Position numbers and translations under genes: made by a program. From Gammaproteobacteria bacterium (GTDB lineage: Bacteria; Pseudomonadota; Gammaproteobacteria; Burkholderiales; Rhodocyclaceae): a stretch of DNA of 64,000 nt. Positions 9,532 through 18,881 of this stretch are shown here, one piece after another (the first letter of the stretch is position 1; each line of letters opens with the position of its first letter). A model generated the notes under the pieces. The model worked only from the letters and a program-made list of their open reading frames with translations, did not search any database and was not told the DNA's origin. Where the stretch lies: the NCBI GenBank assembly GCA_018828385.1, contig JAHJVE010000023.1:1-64000 (forward strand). Reading direction: 5' to 3'.

Positions 9532-11094
9532 CAGCCTGTCGGACTTTTCCCCTCGCCGGTAGAATTGCGCATCGCTCCTGGAACCTGACTGTATGAGCCG
9601 CTTTCGACCGATAAACCGCGAAATCGACTACTTGCTCCCGCCGTCGGTGCAGGACTGGCTGCCCGAGTCACATTTGGCGCGCTACGTGGTGGAGGTCGTA
9701 GAGGGCCTGGATCTGTCGAAGCTGGAGAGCGTCTATGCGGGCCGTGGCAGCGCTGCCTACCATCCGGCTATGTTGCTGTCGTTGCTGATCTACGGCTATG
9801 CCACGGGTGCGTATTCAAGCCGCAAGATCGAGCGAGCCAGCTATGACTCCCTGGCGTTCCGGTTTATCGCCTGCGACCAGCACCCGGATCACGACACCCT
9901 GGCCAGCTTCCGCCGTCGCCACGGAGAGCAGTTCGCCGCGACCTTTGTGCAGGTACTGCAAATCGCGCGCGAGAACCAAGTCTCGCGTTTTGGCACGGTC
10001 AGTCTGGACGGCACCAAGATCCACGCCAATGCCTCGCGGCACAGCGCCCTGTCCTATGCTCACGCCGAGAAGATCGAGGCCCAGCTAAAGGCCGAGGTCC
10101 AGGAGATGCTCAAGCTGGCAGAAGCGGCCGATCAGAGCGACCTCCCCGACGGGGTCAGTCTGCCCGACGAGATCAAGCGGCGCGAAGACCGCCTGGCCGC
10201 CATAGCAGAAGCCAAGACCAAGATCGAAGCGCGGGCCAAGGAACGCCTCGAGCGCGAGCAGGCCGAGTATCAAGCCAAGCTGGACAAGCGCGAGGCCAAG
10301 GAAAAGGCCAACGGCAAGAAGCCTGGAGGCAAACCGCCGAAGCCGCCGCAGGTGGGCCCGCGCCCGGACGACCAGATCAACCTGACCGACGAAGAGTCGC
10401 GCATCATGAAGGTGGCTGGTGGCGGCTTCGAGCAGTGCTACAACGCCCAAGCGCTGGTCGATAGCGAATCCATGTTGGTCATGGCGCCGCATGTGACCCA
10501 GGCGGGCAACGACAAGGAACAGGTCGTACCGATGCTGGCCAAGCTTCAAGCGCTTCCCGAGGAGCTGAACCAGCCGGAGAAATTCCTGGCCGATAGCGGC
10601 TACTTCAGCGAGAAGAATGTCGAAGCCTGCGAGGCCGCCAGGATCGAGCCCCTGATTGCCGTGGGCCGCGACGCCCACCATCGGCACTGGCGCGAGCGTT
10701 TCGAAGAGCCGGCAGCGTCATCGGAGCCGACCAGTCCGGTCGACAAAATGAAGCACCGACTCAAGACCAAGGCCGGGCGCGCGGCCTATGGGCAGCGCAA
10801 GCAGACGGTGGAACCGGTATTCGGAATCATCAAGTCGGTGATGGGCTTCCGTCAGTTCCTGCTGCGCGGTCTGGCGAATGTCCAGAACGAATGGACCCTG
10901 GTGTGCCTGGCGTGGAACTTGAAACGCATGGCCACGTTGCGCCCGCATTCCGTTCAAAATGCGTGAACAGAGGCTGAATCCGCTCGAATTCAGGAAATTC
11001 AGGGCAACAACCGGTTAAAAACGCTCAAATAGTGGGCAATTCGCTTTGTCTTTGTCGCGCTCTGTCCATTTATGAATTCAAGTCCGACAGGCTG
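9532..11094 (+). mobile_element. complete IS1182-family insertion sequence
   Basis: A 1563-bp element with perfect terminal inverted repeats CAGCCTGTCGGACTT (9532-9546) and its complement (11080-11094). It is flanked by the 4-bp duplication CTAG (9528-9531 and 11095-11098). It carries one intact transposase gene. It lies inside the siderophore receptor gene in the opposite orientation. The perfect ends and clean duplication indicate a recent insertion. Confidence 0.93.
9593..10966 (+). CDS. IS1182-family transposase
   Basis: A 457-residue intact enzyme. The N-terminal DUF772-type region contains YHPAMLLSLLIYGYATGAYSSRKIE and DQHPDHDTLASFRRRH. The DDE catalytic core shows SLDGTKIHANASRH (first Asp), LADSGYFSEKNVEAC (second Asp) and QRKQTVEPVFGIIKSVMGFRQFLLRG (Glu region). 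A long charged, Ala/Lys/Glu-rich insert (about residues 160-265) sits between. It moves the element that carries it. Confidence 0.95.
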   Translation: MSRFRPINREIDYLLPPSVQDWLPESHLARYVVEVVEGLDLSKLESVYAGRGSAAYHPAMLLSLLIYGYATGAYSSRKIERASYDSLAFRFIACDQHPDHDTLASFRRRHGEQFAATFVQVLQIARENQVSRFGTVSLDGTKIHANASRHSALSYAHAEKIEAQLKAEVQEMLKLAEAADQSDLPDGVSLPDEIKRREDRLAAIAEAKTKIEARAKERLEREQAEYQAKLDKREAKEKANGKKPGGKPPKPPQVGPRPDDQINLTDEESRIMKVAGGGFEQCYNAQALVDSESMLVMAPHVTQAGNDKEQVVPMLAKLQALPEELNQPEKFLADSGYFSEKNVEACEAARIEPLIAVGRDAHHRHWRERFEEPAASSEPTSPVDKMKHRLKTKAGRAAYGQRKQTVEPVFGIIKSVMGFRQFLLRGLANVQNEWTLVCLAWNLKRMATLRPHSVQNA

Positions 11095-12289
11095 CTAGGA
11101 CCAGCTCATGCTTGCGGCCAAGTAATTCGAATGGACCACTGACCATTGCATCGAAGCTGTTCTGCCTGGACGGAGTTGAATCAGAGATCGCCAGCGGGAT
11201 CATCCCCAAGCCGGTGTTTCGGTCTGGGTAACCGAGCGGCGAGAGGAGTCGAGCATTGGACTTCGAGCGCTGATTGGTAATGGTCGCGTTCAATTTCCAG
11301 CCATTTTCGAATCCGTGTTCGATACCAATGAACGCGTTTTCTAACCGGTTGTCCCAGCGGGTCCAATCAGGCGCCATGGATTTCGAGCGCGACCAATTTG
11401 TGTTTGATCCATCGCTAAACCAAAGCGGCACGCCGCCCCAGGTGACGCCTTTGGGCTTGATGTCCTGATAGTCATAGCCCATGCTCAGCACGGTATCGGG
11501 AGTGAGATCGACCTCGACTAAACCAAAGAAGGCGTTCTTCTTCTGCTGGTATCGATCTTGATATGAATGCCGATCTTGAGTGACGCCCACGATTCTGGCG
11601 CGAACACGGCCATCCTCGGTCATCGGGGTGGAGACATCTAGCATGCTGCGATAGTTGTCCCATGATCCTGCGCTCACCGAGGCATTTGCTTGGAACTCGC
11701 GCGTCGGCCTCTTTCTCACCAGGTTGATCGATGCAGACGGGTTGCCTGCGCCCGTGAGCAAGCCCGTGGCGCCGCGCACGATTTCGATGCGGTCATAGAA
11801 GGCCGTGTCTAGAAAGCTTGCGCCATTAACGAAGCCGGTGGGGATTCCGTCGTATTGGAAGCTATCAATAGAAAAGCCCCTTGCATGGAAAGTCACTTGC
11901 TCGCTGCCCAAGGTGCGAGAGCCGACGCCTGTTGACTGTGCTAAGGCATCCTTAATTGTGTTGAGCTGCTGATCCTCCATGTGCTGCCGGGTTATGACAG
12001 TTACAGCTTGGGGCGTGTCCCGGATGGCAAGTGGCAGTCGCGTGGCGGCAGAGGTGCGTGGTGTGGTGTAGGAGTTTGAACCTTCGGTGGTCTCCGAGGA
12101 GGTTTCCCCGGTGACCGTTACCGCTGGGAGCGTTACAGCCTCAGGCACCTCGCCCTTTCCCGGGTCACCCAGCCCTTGTGCATCTGCCCCTGGCGCGGCC
12201 AGCACCAGCGCGAGACTGAACGGGCCGATGACCTTGCGACCCACGTAATTCGTGCTTGTAGCACGCGATTTATGTTCTGATTTTTTCAT
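11095..12289 (-). pseudogene. TonB-dependent siderophore receptor, 5' part (split by IS)
   Basis: Encodes a signal peptide (FSLALVLAAPGADAQ), a plug domain (DTPQAVTVITRQHMEDQQL ... ARGFSIDSFQYDGIP ... IVRGATGLLTGAGNPSASINL) and the first barrel strands, ending HELVL at the insertion. The frame then adds AACRT from the insertion end and stops at 11078. The rejoined protein would be about 735 residues, normal for FpvA/FhuE-type receptors. The plug could still be exported but no pore can form. Confidence 0.9.
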
Positions 12290-12301
12290 GGCGCGGGCCG
12301 C

Positions 12302-12718
12302 TCATACCGAATCGTTCATGCGACCACCGGCGAGAACGTGCCGGCCCAGAGCCTCTGCCTCGTCACGGCTGGCGCGCGCGGCTTGCGGCGTGCCAAAGGC
12401 CTTTACGAGCATCGGCAGCATTTCCTCCAACTGCGCTCGCTTGGTCGGTTCGGGTTCTACATGTATGAGCGCCAGCAAGATGCCGTCCAGCATCTCCTTG
12501 TGGCTTTTCAGCCAAGCACCGCGCATGACGCGATCGTCGTGTGCCTCATCCGGCCCGCCTGCGACGTAGATGAGGATAAAGGGCTTGCCGCGAGCGAGGA
12601 ACTCATCCATCTCCGCGCACCAGGGGGCGCCGTAGCCTTCGTAGATGCTGGAGCCTTCGAGTCGGACTATAGGGAAGTCGCTGGCGTCGTGAACTTTTGG
12701 CTGTTGCTGTTGCGACAT
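12302..12718 (-). CDS. hypothetical protein co-transcribed with the siderophore receptor
   Basis: A 138-residue soluble protein with a good ribosome binding site (GAAAGGAA). I do not recognise the family. The fold appears alpha/beta: KPFILIYVAGGPDEA is a buried strand, followed by a helix-rich C-terminus (LEEMLPMLVKAFGTPQAARASRDEAEALGR). It ends 12 bp before the receptor start, so it is the first gene of the same unit and probably iron-regulated with it. A role in siderophore uptake or its control is inference from position only. Confidence 0.65.
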   Translation of the reverse strand: MSQQQQPKVHDASDFPIVRLEGSSIYEGYGAPWCAEMDEFLARGKPFILIYVAGGPDEAHDDRVMRGAWLKSHKEMLDGILLALIHVEPEPTKRAQLEEMLPMLVKAFGTPQAARASRDEAEALGRHVLAGGRMNDSV

Positions 12719-12764
12719 GGTCTATTCCTTTCAATTTGTTTACATCCTAACATCCTACCTTTGT

Positions 12765-12779
12765 TGAGAATTACTTGCA
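12765..12779 (-). promoter_or_regulatory. candidate Fur box
   Basis: On the leftward strand TGCAAGTAATTCTCA matches 10 of the 14 fixed positions of the 7-1-7 Fur consensus TGATAATNATTATCA. It lies 47 bp before the start of the receptor operon, where iron repression would be expected. Not a perfect dyad, so moderate confidence. Confidence 0.45.
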
Positions 12780-12837
12780 ACTGAAATGGGCATGGGCACA
12801 CCGCCGTGCAGCGCCAAGTGACAGGCGAAATGAGGGC

Positions 12838-12868
12838 TTGACCTTCCAACAATGGGAGGCCCTACAGT
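12838..12868 (+). promoter_or_regulatory. CueR/MerR-type metal-responsive promoter for the DUF305 gene
   Basis: A -35 TTGACC and a -10 TACAGT are separated by 19 bp, the over-long spacer typical of promoters activated by MerR-family metal sensors. The spacer contains the dyad CCTTCC-N8-GGGAGG centred between the two boxes, as in CueR operators. It lies 33 bp before the DUF305 gene. No MerR-type gene is in the window, so a host or distant regulator would act on it. Confidence 0.75.
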
Positions 12869-12900
12869 GAACCCATCAACCTCATTCAAGGAGTTTTTTC

Positions 12901-13599
12901 ATGAAGGTCAACAAGTTCAGCCTCTTGTTCATTGCGGGCGCCGTCGTGGTCGCCGCCGGCCTGGTGGCCGTCCAGAAGAAGGTGGACCCGTCGGGTGAAG
13001 CGACGCATGCCAGCGCCAGCGCAGGTCACCAGGGGCACGCGATGCCCTCCAGCGCTTCGGCCAATGACAGCCCCTCCACGACCGCGTATCGCGCCGTGAA
13101 CGACCAGATGCACGCCGGGATGGGGGCGCAGTTTTCTGGCAACCCCGACGTCGATTTCATGCGCGGCATGATCCCGCACCACCAGGGTGCGATCGACATG
13201 GCCAAGGTGGCGCTGCAGTACGGCAAGGACCCGGAGGTTCGCAAGCTCGCCCAGGACGTCATCACCGCGCAGGAAGGCGAGATCGCCATGATGAACAAGT
13301 GGCTGGGCGACAACGGCCAGCAGGCGACGACCGGCAGCTCGGGCGATGCCTCGACGGCCGCCTATCGTGCCGGCAACGACCGCATGCATGCGGACATGAT
13401 GATCGACTTCAGCGGCGACGCAGATGTGGATTTCATGCGCGGCATGATCCCACACCACCAGGGCGCGATCGACATGGCCAAGGTGGAGCTTCAGTACGGC
13501 AAAGATTCAGAGGTCCGCAAGCTGGCCCAGGAAGTCATAACCGCCCAGGAAGGCGAGATCGCCATGATGAAGAGCTGGCTTGCCGCTCGGGGCAAGTGA
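12901..13599 (+). CDS. DUF305 metal-binding protein with two tandem domains
   Basis: A 232-residue protein with an N-terminal membrane anchor or signal (residues ~6-24) and a His/Met-rich linker ([12 protein letters not shown]). Two DUF305 units follow (about 60-140 and 150-232), each with [21 protein letters not shown] and [14 protein letters not shown]305 proteins such as CopM bind copper in the periplasm through His/Met residues. The two units are nearly identical, so this is an internal duplication. The promoter type supports induction by copper or a similar metal. A ribosome binding site AAGGAG precedes the start. Confidence 0.88.
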   Translation: MKVNKFSLLFIAGAVVVAAGLVAVQKKVDPSGEATHASASAGHQGHAMPSSASANDSPSTTAYRAVNDQMHAGMGAQFSGNPDVDFMRGMIPHHQGAIDMAKVALQYGKDPEVRKLAQDVITAQEGEIAMMNKWLGDNGQQATTGSSGDASTAAYRAGNDRMHADMMIDFSGDADVDFMRGMIPHHQGAIDMAKVELQYGKDSEVRKLAQEVITAQEGEIAMMKSWLAARGK

Positions 13600-13609
13600 A
13601 GGTGTGACT

Positions 13610-14910
<1,301 letters not shown>

Positions 14911-14914
14911 AGCC

Positions 14915-14943
14915 TGCCACCCGTTCAAACAGAACGTGTGGCA
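14915..14943. terminator. hairpin between the converging kdsA and traI genes
   Basis: TGCCAC-C-CGTTC and GAACG-T-GTGGCA form a stem with a 5-nt loop, followed rightward by CTTCCCCTCTT. It can serve as a weak terminator for kdsA and lies right after the traI stop on the other strand. Confidence 0.5.
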
Positions 14944-14960
14944 CTTCCCCTCTTAGTCGG

Positions 14961-16832
14961 CTATTTGAGCGACAGATAAGGATTGTTCGGTGGAACGGCA
15001 TCGAATATGTGCGATGGGTCTTCGAGCAAATAGCCATGCACCTGGCGCGTTTTGCGCGGTCCCATGACCTCGCACGTCCTGATGTTCAGACCCGATGGCT
15101 GTTTCCTGTGGAGTCCGAGTTTTTCAAAGCGCTTCTGCACCCACTGCCAGTCCTGCAGGGCCGCGTCCTTCGCAAGCGGCCCAATGGTTGGATGCTCTTG
15201 TGCGTAGCGCTGGAAAACACCAGGGCTGATCAGGTAAACCGTGTCGGACACGGTATGTACCAGGGCCTTGGCGTCATTGATGATGAGCTTGCGGGTCTGG
15301 ACGGCCTGTTTCAGCCAGGCCATGAAATGCTCGCCCGATGGCCGCCCGGTAAATGAGGCGAAATCGTGCGGCGCAGGCGCGGCGGTCGGCGCCGAAGGAC
15401 CTGGGGCCGATGCGGGAGGGTCGAGCGGCACCGCTGCATCGTCGGCACCCTCTGGCGGGGCTTCGACGGACTGCTCCGGCTCAGGCGTTGTCTCGAACAT
15501 CGCCAGCATGCTTTCCAGTGGGTCGGCCGGATTGCGCTGCGTGCTGGGAGGTATGGCGCGACTTCCGCCCGACTGATCTGGACGGCTGCTTGCTGCGGGC
15601 TCCTTCTCCGTTGCCACCGCTGCTCCAGGTAGCAATGCAGCGTCGGGTGCGGACGGGCGCGGCCCGTCCTCGGCCTCGCCGGCGTTGTCCACGGTCACGG
15701 TTCCCGCAAATGGGCTGGGTCGCTCCGAGGGCTCCCAGATCAGCGCCGGGGCCAGGCGCAGGAGCGTGAAGGCATGGGACCAGCCACTCTCACTGGTAAT
15801 AGTTGCGCGCCAGATGGCCTTGCCGGAGGCGGTGGGCTGCAACATGGCATGATCCTGTAGCACGTTGAACACGGCCGTGTTGTTCGCGGGGATGCCATCG
15901 ACCCCCTGGGACAGCAGGTGCGCGCGCAGCTTGTCCGAGACTGTCTTGCTCACCAGCCACAGCGCGTCCTCGGTGAGCCAGCCATCGGAGGCCTCCGGCT
16001 GGTTCAGTTTCAGCTCTTCCTTGAGCAGGTAGCGCAGCCCGTTGACCAGCTTGCGTTGGAGCGAGTGCTTGGGCGCGGCCATGGCGCGCGCGGGATCGCC
16101 GCCCAGCTCCTGGGCGACGGAGGCGCGGTCGGCCTGCACGACAAGCTCGCCCAGAACCCCGGCGTGCTCGTACTGCCCAGCCAAGACGTAGAGCAGCGGC
16201 GCCCACAAGGATGGATAGCCACTGAGCCAGTCCAGCAGATCGCGATTGAGCAATTGCTGGTACAGCAAGCCTGTCGCGGCGCTATGAAGCCGGTACTCGC
16301 GGTCGTCGCGGTAGCGGAAGCGGTACGGTTGGCGCAGCGGGCCGTGCCATGGGTGCCAGGTGCTGCCGTCGGCCAGCTCGACGTGCAGATCGACGGCCAC
16401 CTTGCCGATGTCATGGAGCAGTGCGGCATAGGCGACGGCCGCAGTCCAGGCTTCGGCCTGCGCCGCCTGGTCTTCGGGGCTGGCCCCGATGGGCAGCAGA
16501 TGGGACTGCCGCAGCTTTAGGCTGTAGGCGACGATTTCGAGGCCATGGTCGAGCATGCCGCCCGGGTAGGCATGGTGATGCGCTTCGGAAGCCGGGAAGG
16601 CCTGGACCAGCTCGGCGTAGCGCTCCAGCGGCGCGCGGTACAGGGAGGCGAACTGCTTGCGCGAAAGCGAGGTGCGCTGCCAGATGTGTTCCAGCAGCTT
16701 CTGCCGGCGCGGGGTGGCGAGCAACGATGCGGCCGACTCCGGCCGCATCAACCCTTTCGGGAGGTCGGTGGCGGGTGCTGGCGACGGCGCGGCAGCGACC
16801 GGGGGCCGTTTTCGCTGGAACAGGGAGAGCAT
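14961..16832 (-). CDS. traI: MobH-family relaxase TraI
   Basis: A 623-residue protein. The N-terminal TraI_2 domain (about 30-350) carries the HD-like metal motifs EAHHHAYPGGMLDHGLEIV and AALLHDIGKVAVD plus GQYEHAGVLGELV, characteristic of MobH relaxases of ICEclc, SXT and PFGI-1. A Pro/Ala/Ser-rich linker (about 385-490) leads to a C-terminal DUF1528-type domain (FMAWLKQAVQTRKLIINDAKALVHTV). It nicks and pilots the transferred strand. The start MLSLFQRKRP follows CAGGACACCGAC. It is the leftmost conjugation gene, next to the cargo, as in ICEclc. Confidence 0.92.
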   Translation of the reverse strand: MLSLFQRKRPPVAAAPSPAPATDLPKGLMRPESAASLLATPRRQKLLEHIWQRTSLSRKQFASLYRAPLERYAELVQAFPASEAHHHAYPGGMLDHGLEIVAYSLKLRQSHLLPIGASPEDQAAQAEAWTAAVAYAALLHDIGKVAVDLHVELADGSTWHPWHGPLRQPYRFRYRDDREYRLHSAATGLLYQQLLNRDLLDWLSGYPSLWAPLLYVLAGQYEHAGVLGELVVQADRASVAQELGGDPARAMAAPKHSLQRKLVNGLRYLLKEELKLNQPEASDGWLTEDALWLVSKTVSDKLRAHLLSQGVDGIPANNTAVFNVLQDHAMLQPTASGKAIWRATITSESGWSHAFTLLRLAPALIWEPSERPSPFAGTVTVDNAGEAEDGPRPSAPDAALLPGAAVATEKEPAASSRPDQSGGSRAIPPSTQRNPADPLESMLAMFETTPEPEQSVEAPPEGADDAAVPLDPPASAPGPSAPTAAPAPHDFASFTGRPSGEHFMAWLKQAVQTRKLIINDAKALVHTVSDTVYLISPGVFQRYAQEHPTIGPLAKDAALQDWQWVQKRFEKLGLHRKQPSGLNIRTCEVMGPRKTRQVHGYLLEDPSHIFDAVPPNNPYLSLK

Positions 16833-17148
16833 GTCGGTGTCCTGATGGCGGGCCGGGCGGGAGGCCTTTTGGCCTTTTCAAGGTAGGGCCTTTCCCCTTG
16901 CACCCCATTCCCTTGCCGTTTCGACCCTTTGGCCTTTAACCGTTTCGGTATAGCGGGGCCTGGGCTGCGGCTCCAGCGTCAATGCGGAACCCGCACGAAT
17001 GGATTAGACGGCGACCTGGCGCTGGGCCCCGGCCTATGCTGCCGGGGCGCTACACCGCCAGGTAGGCTCCCACCCGGGCGACTAAGTTGACAAATGCGAC
17101 AAAGGAGACTAGAGTGAATCCTGTCTCAAACCTACCTGGGAGCTGACC
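16833..17148. other. divergent intergenic region between traI and the RES operon; candidate oriT
   Basis: Between two divergent genes there are 316 bp without a gene. The traI-proximal part has five GGCCTTT copies (about 16862-16935) with an AT-richer stretch. Further right is a GC-rich dyad (about 17025-17047). The right end holds the promoter and operator of the toxin-antitoxin pair. In ICEclc the transfer origin lies close to traI, so this is a reasonable place for oriT; no nick site can be read directly. Confidence 0.35.
17058..17139 (+). promoter_or_regulatory. sigma-70 promoter flanked by operator dyad of the Xre/RES operon
   Basis: TTGACA (17087-17092), a 17-bp spacer and TAGAGT (17110-17115) form a strong sigma-70 promoter 34 bp before the antitoxin. 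CCAGGTAGG (17058-17066) and CCTACCTGG (17131-17139) are exact inverted copies on either side of it. This arrangement fits autorepression by the antitoxin, as known for toxin-antitoxin systems. Confidence 0.65.
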
Positions 17149-17775
17149 ATGCCCACTGCGATCGAATTCATTGCCGACCGGCTGCCGCGAGTCACGGTGG
17201 AGGATGTGCGACGCTTCGCCGATACCGTCGAAATCCGGGATGCACCGGCGTTCGCGGCTGAGTTGCAGGCGTTCATCCACGAGCGCGTGGAGGCGGTGAC
17301 GCTGCCCGCCAACCTGGAAGGTGAAACGGTGGCGCAGGCCTTGCAGCGCAAGGCGGCCGCGTTGCGCTCCGACACGCGCTGGACACCGGCTGAAACCGAT
17401 GTCCAGCGAGGCCGCGCCTTGCTGCTGGAAGCCTTCAACCAGCCGGACAACCTGCCGCCTGCCGAGTTCGCCAAGCTGGCGGACAAGTCGCGCCAGCAAA
17501 TCTACAAGGACATCCTCGCCCGTCGGCTGCTGGCGCTGAACGTGGGGCCGCGCGGCCAGAAGCTGCCCGACTGGCAGCTCGACCCGGTGAAGCAGCAGTT
17601 GACCCAAACCGTGCTCCAGGAGGTCGAGGGCATCGACCACTGGACGATCTACCGCGCGCTGTCCGAACCCCTCGAAGGCCTGGGTGGTCGCTCGCCCGTG
17701 GATGCGGTGACGCATGGCACGATCGATGACGTGGCCGAGGCCGTGTTCAACGTGCTGGGCGTCCAGGTGCATTGA
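17149..17775 (+). CDS. antitoxin-like Xre/MbcA/ParS-type protein of a RES pair
   Basis: A 208-residue soluble protein directly upstream of a RES-domain toxin (12-bp gap). Residues ~75-130 (RWTPAETDVQRGRALLLEAF ... LADKSRQQIYKDILARRLLAL) look like a helix-turn-helix region, followed by a C-terminal part with the PVDAVTHGTIDDVAEAVFNVLGV ending similar to DUF2384/MbcA-type antitoxin tails. It should neutralise the toxin and bind the flanking dyad. It is longer than classic Xre partners; the N-terminal ~70 residues are of unknown fold. Confidence 0.75.
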   Translation: MPTAIEFIADRLPRVTVEDVRRFADTVEIRDAPAFAAELQAFIHERVEAVTLPANLEGETVAQALQRKAAALRSDTRWTPAETDVQRGRALLLEAFNQPDNLPPAEFAKLADKSRQQIYKDILARRLLALNVGPRGQKLPDWQLDPVKQQLTQTVLQEVEGIDHWTIYRALSEPLEGLGGRSPVDAVTHGTIDDVAEAVFNVLGVQVH

Positions 17776-17787
17776 AGCGAGACCGCC

Positions 17788-18420
17788 ATGAGCCACGAGC
17801 TGCCTTCGTTCCTGATCGATGCCGGTGAACTGCTCCAGCATGTGAGCCGCGTCGTCTATCGGGGCAGCCCGCTGTACTATGGCCGCAGCAGCACGAATCG
17901 CTACGATGACCCAGCGGGGGCCTACGGCGTGCTCTACCTGGGGCGCGACCTGCCCACGGCGCTGATGGAGTCGGTGTTTCACAAGCACCAGTGGCTTGCG
18001 GACACGCAACGCTCGATCGCGCTGAAAGAAGTCCAAGCCCGGATGGTGCGCGCAGTAGGCGTGATGGACGACGTGTTTCTGGCCGATCTCACGGCGCCGG
18101 GCGTCATGGCGGGCTACTTCGGCCTGAACCTGGAGCAGTTGGCCAGCCGCGACTACACGCACACGCAGCGGGTGTCCGCCCAGGTGCATGCGATGCTCGG
18201 AGATGATGGCCAGGCGCTGTTCGACGGGGTGCTCTATCCGTCGCGCAACAACTATCCCGCCAAGAGCATCGCCCTGTTCGAGCGTGCGGGAGCGAAGGTT
18301 GGCGTCATCGAGGACATCGACCTGGTGGACCATGTGGACTGGCCGCGTTTCGTTGTTACCTACCGCATCGGCGTTGAACCCGACCCCGGCCCGGTGGGGC
18401 CGGATGACGAAGCGTCCTGA
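17788..18420 (+). CDS. RES-domain toxin (NAD+-consuming)
   Basis: A 210-residue RES protein: RVVYRGSPLYYGRSSTNRYDDPAGAYGVLYLGRDLPTALMESVF contains the Arg, Tyr and Glu of the family active site; the conserved Ser region appears as GVLYPSRNNY. RES toxins degrade NAD+ by phosphorolysis or hydrolysis when freed from their antitoxin. Located between traI and the TraG-like gene, it probably stabilises the ICE against loss. Confidence 0.85.
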   Translation: MSHELPSFLIDAGELLQHVSRVVYRGSPLYYGRSSTNRYDDPAGAYGVLYLGRDLPTALMESVFHKHQWLADTQRSIALKEVQARMVRAVGVMDDVFLADLTAPGVMAGYFGLNLEQLASRDYTHTQRVSAQVHAMLGDDGQALFDGVLYPSRNNYPAKSIALFERAGAKVGVIEDIDLVDHVDWPRFVVTYRIGVEPDPGPVGPDDEAS

Positions 18421-18504
18421 AGCAGCAAGAAAACACATTGAAGCCGCAAACCGAATGAAGTGGAGCAAACTGGAATAGGCATTCCTCAACAGCAGGAGAC
18501 GACC

Positions 18505-18870
18505 ATGAACACGACGACCCGCACCAGCACCGCAGAACGCCTCTGCCGCGCCTTTGGCCGCGGATGGCGTGCCTATGCGCGACGCGAACGGCGGGCGTCG
18601 AACTGGTTGGTGTCCAAGGGCATGCCGCGAGCTGGCGCTACCGCGCTCGTGTGGGTAGCCAAGCTGGCTGTACTGGGGGTGCTGCTCTACGTTGCGTTTT
18701 GGTTTGCACTCGTGATGCTGGGCGTTGCGGCGGCGGGATGGGCTGCTGCTGCAAATACTTCGGATGAGGACGAGTGGCCTTTCACCGACCTCACCGAGCT
18801 GCGCAAGACGCCGGGCTACGATCCCAACCTGTACAACGACACGTCGCACGAGTTGTACACCGACGACTGA
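18505..18870 (+). CDS. DUF3742 family membrane protein
   Basis: A 121-residue protein with one or two membrane helices (about residues 50-80, LAVLGVLLYVAFWFALVMLGVAAAGWAAAA) and an acidic soluble C-terminus (DEDEWPFTDLTELRKTPGYDPNLYND), the pattern of DUF3742 proteins found beside traI in ICEs of this type. The start at 18505 follows CAGGAGACGACC. Function unknown. It converges with the TraG-like gene. Confidence 0.75.
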   Translation: MNTTTRTSTAERLCRAFGRGWRAYARRERRASNWLVSKGMPRAGATALVWVAKLAVLGVLLYVAFWFALVMLGVAAAGWAAAANTSDEDEWPFTDLTELRKTPGYDPNLYNDTSHELYTDD

Positions 18871-18881
18871 CCGGCCTCGCG

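Noticed and set aside
12728-12765. Direct repeats ACATCCTAACATCCTAC as a small CRISPR-like or iteron array
   Set aside because: Only two short units with no spacers; more likely part of the promoter of the receptor operon.
16860-16940. GGCCTTT repeats as an iteron replication origin
   Set aside because: Units are short and unevenly spaced and no replication gene lies beside them; kept only as part of the oriT candidate.
17050-18849. Leftward 599-codon frame over the Xre/RES genes
   Set aside because: Antisense shadow; the rightward genes have a promoter, ribosome sites and RES motifs.
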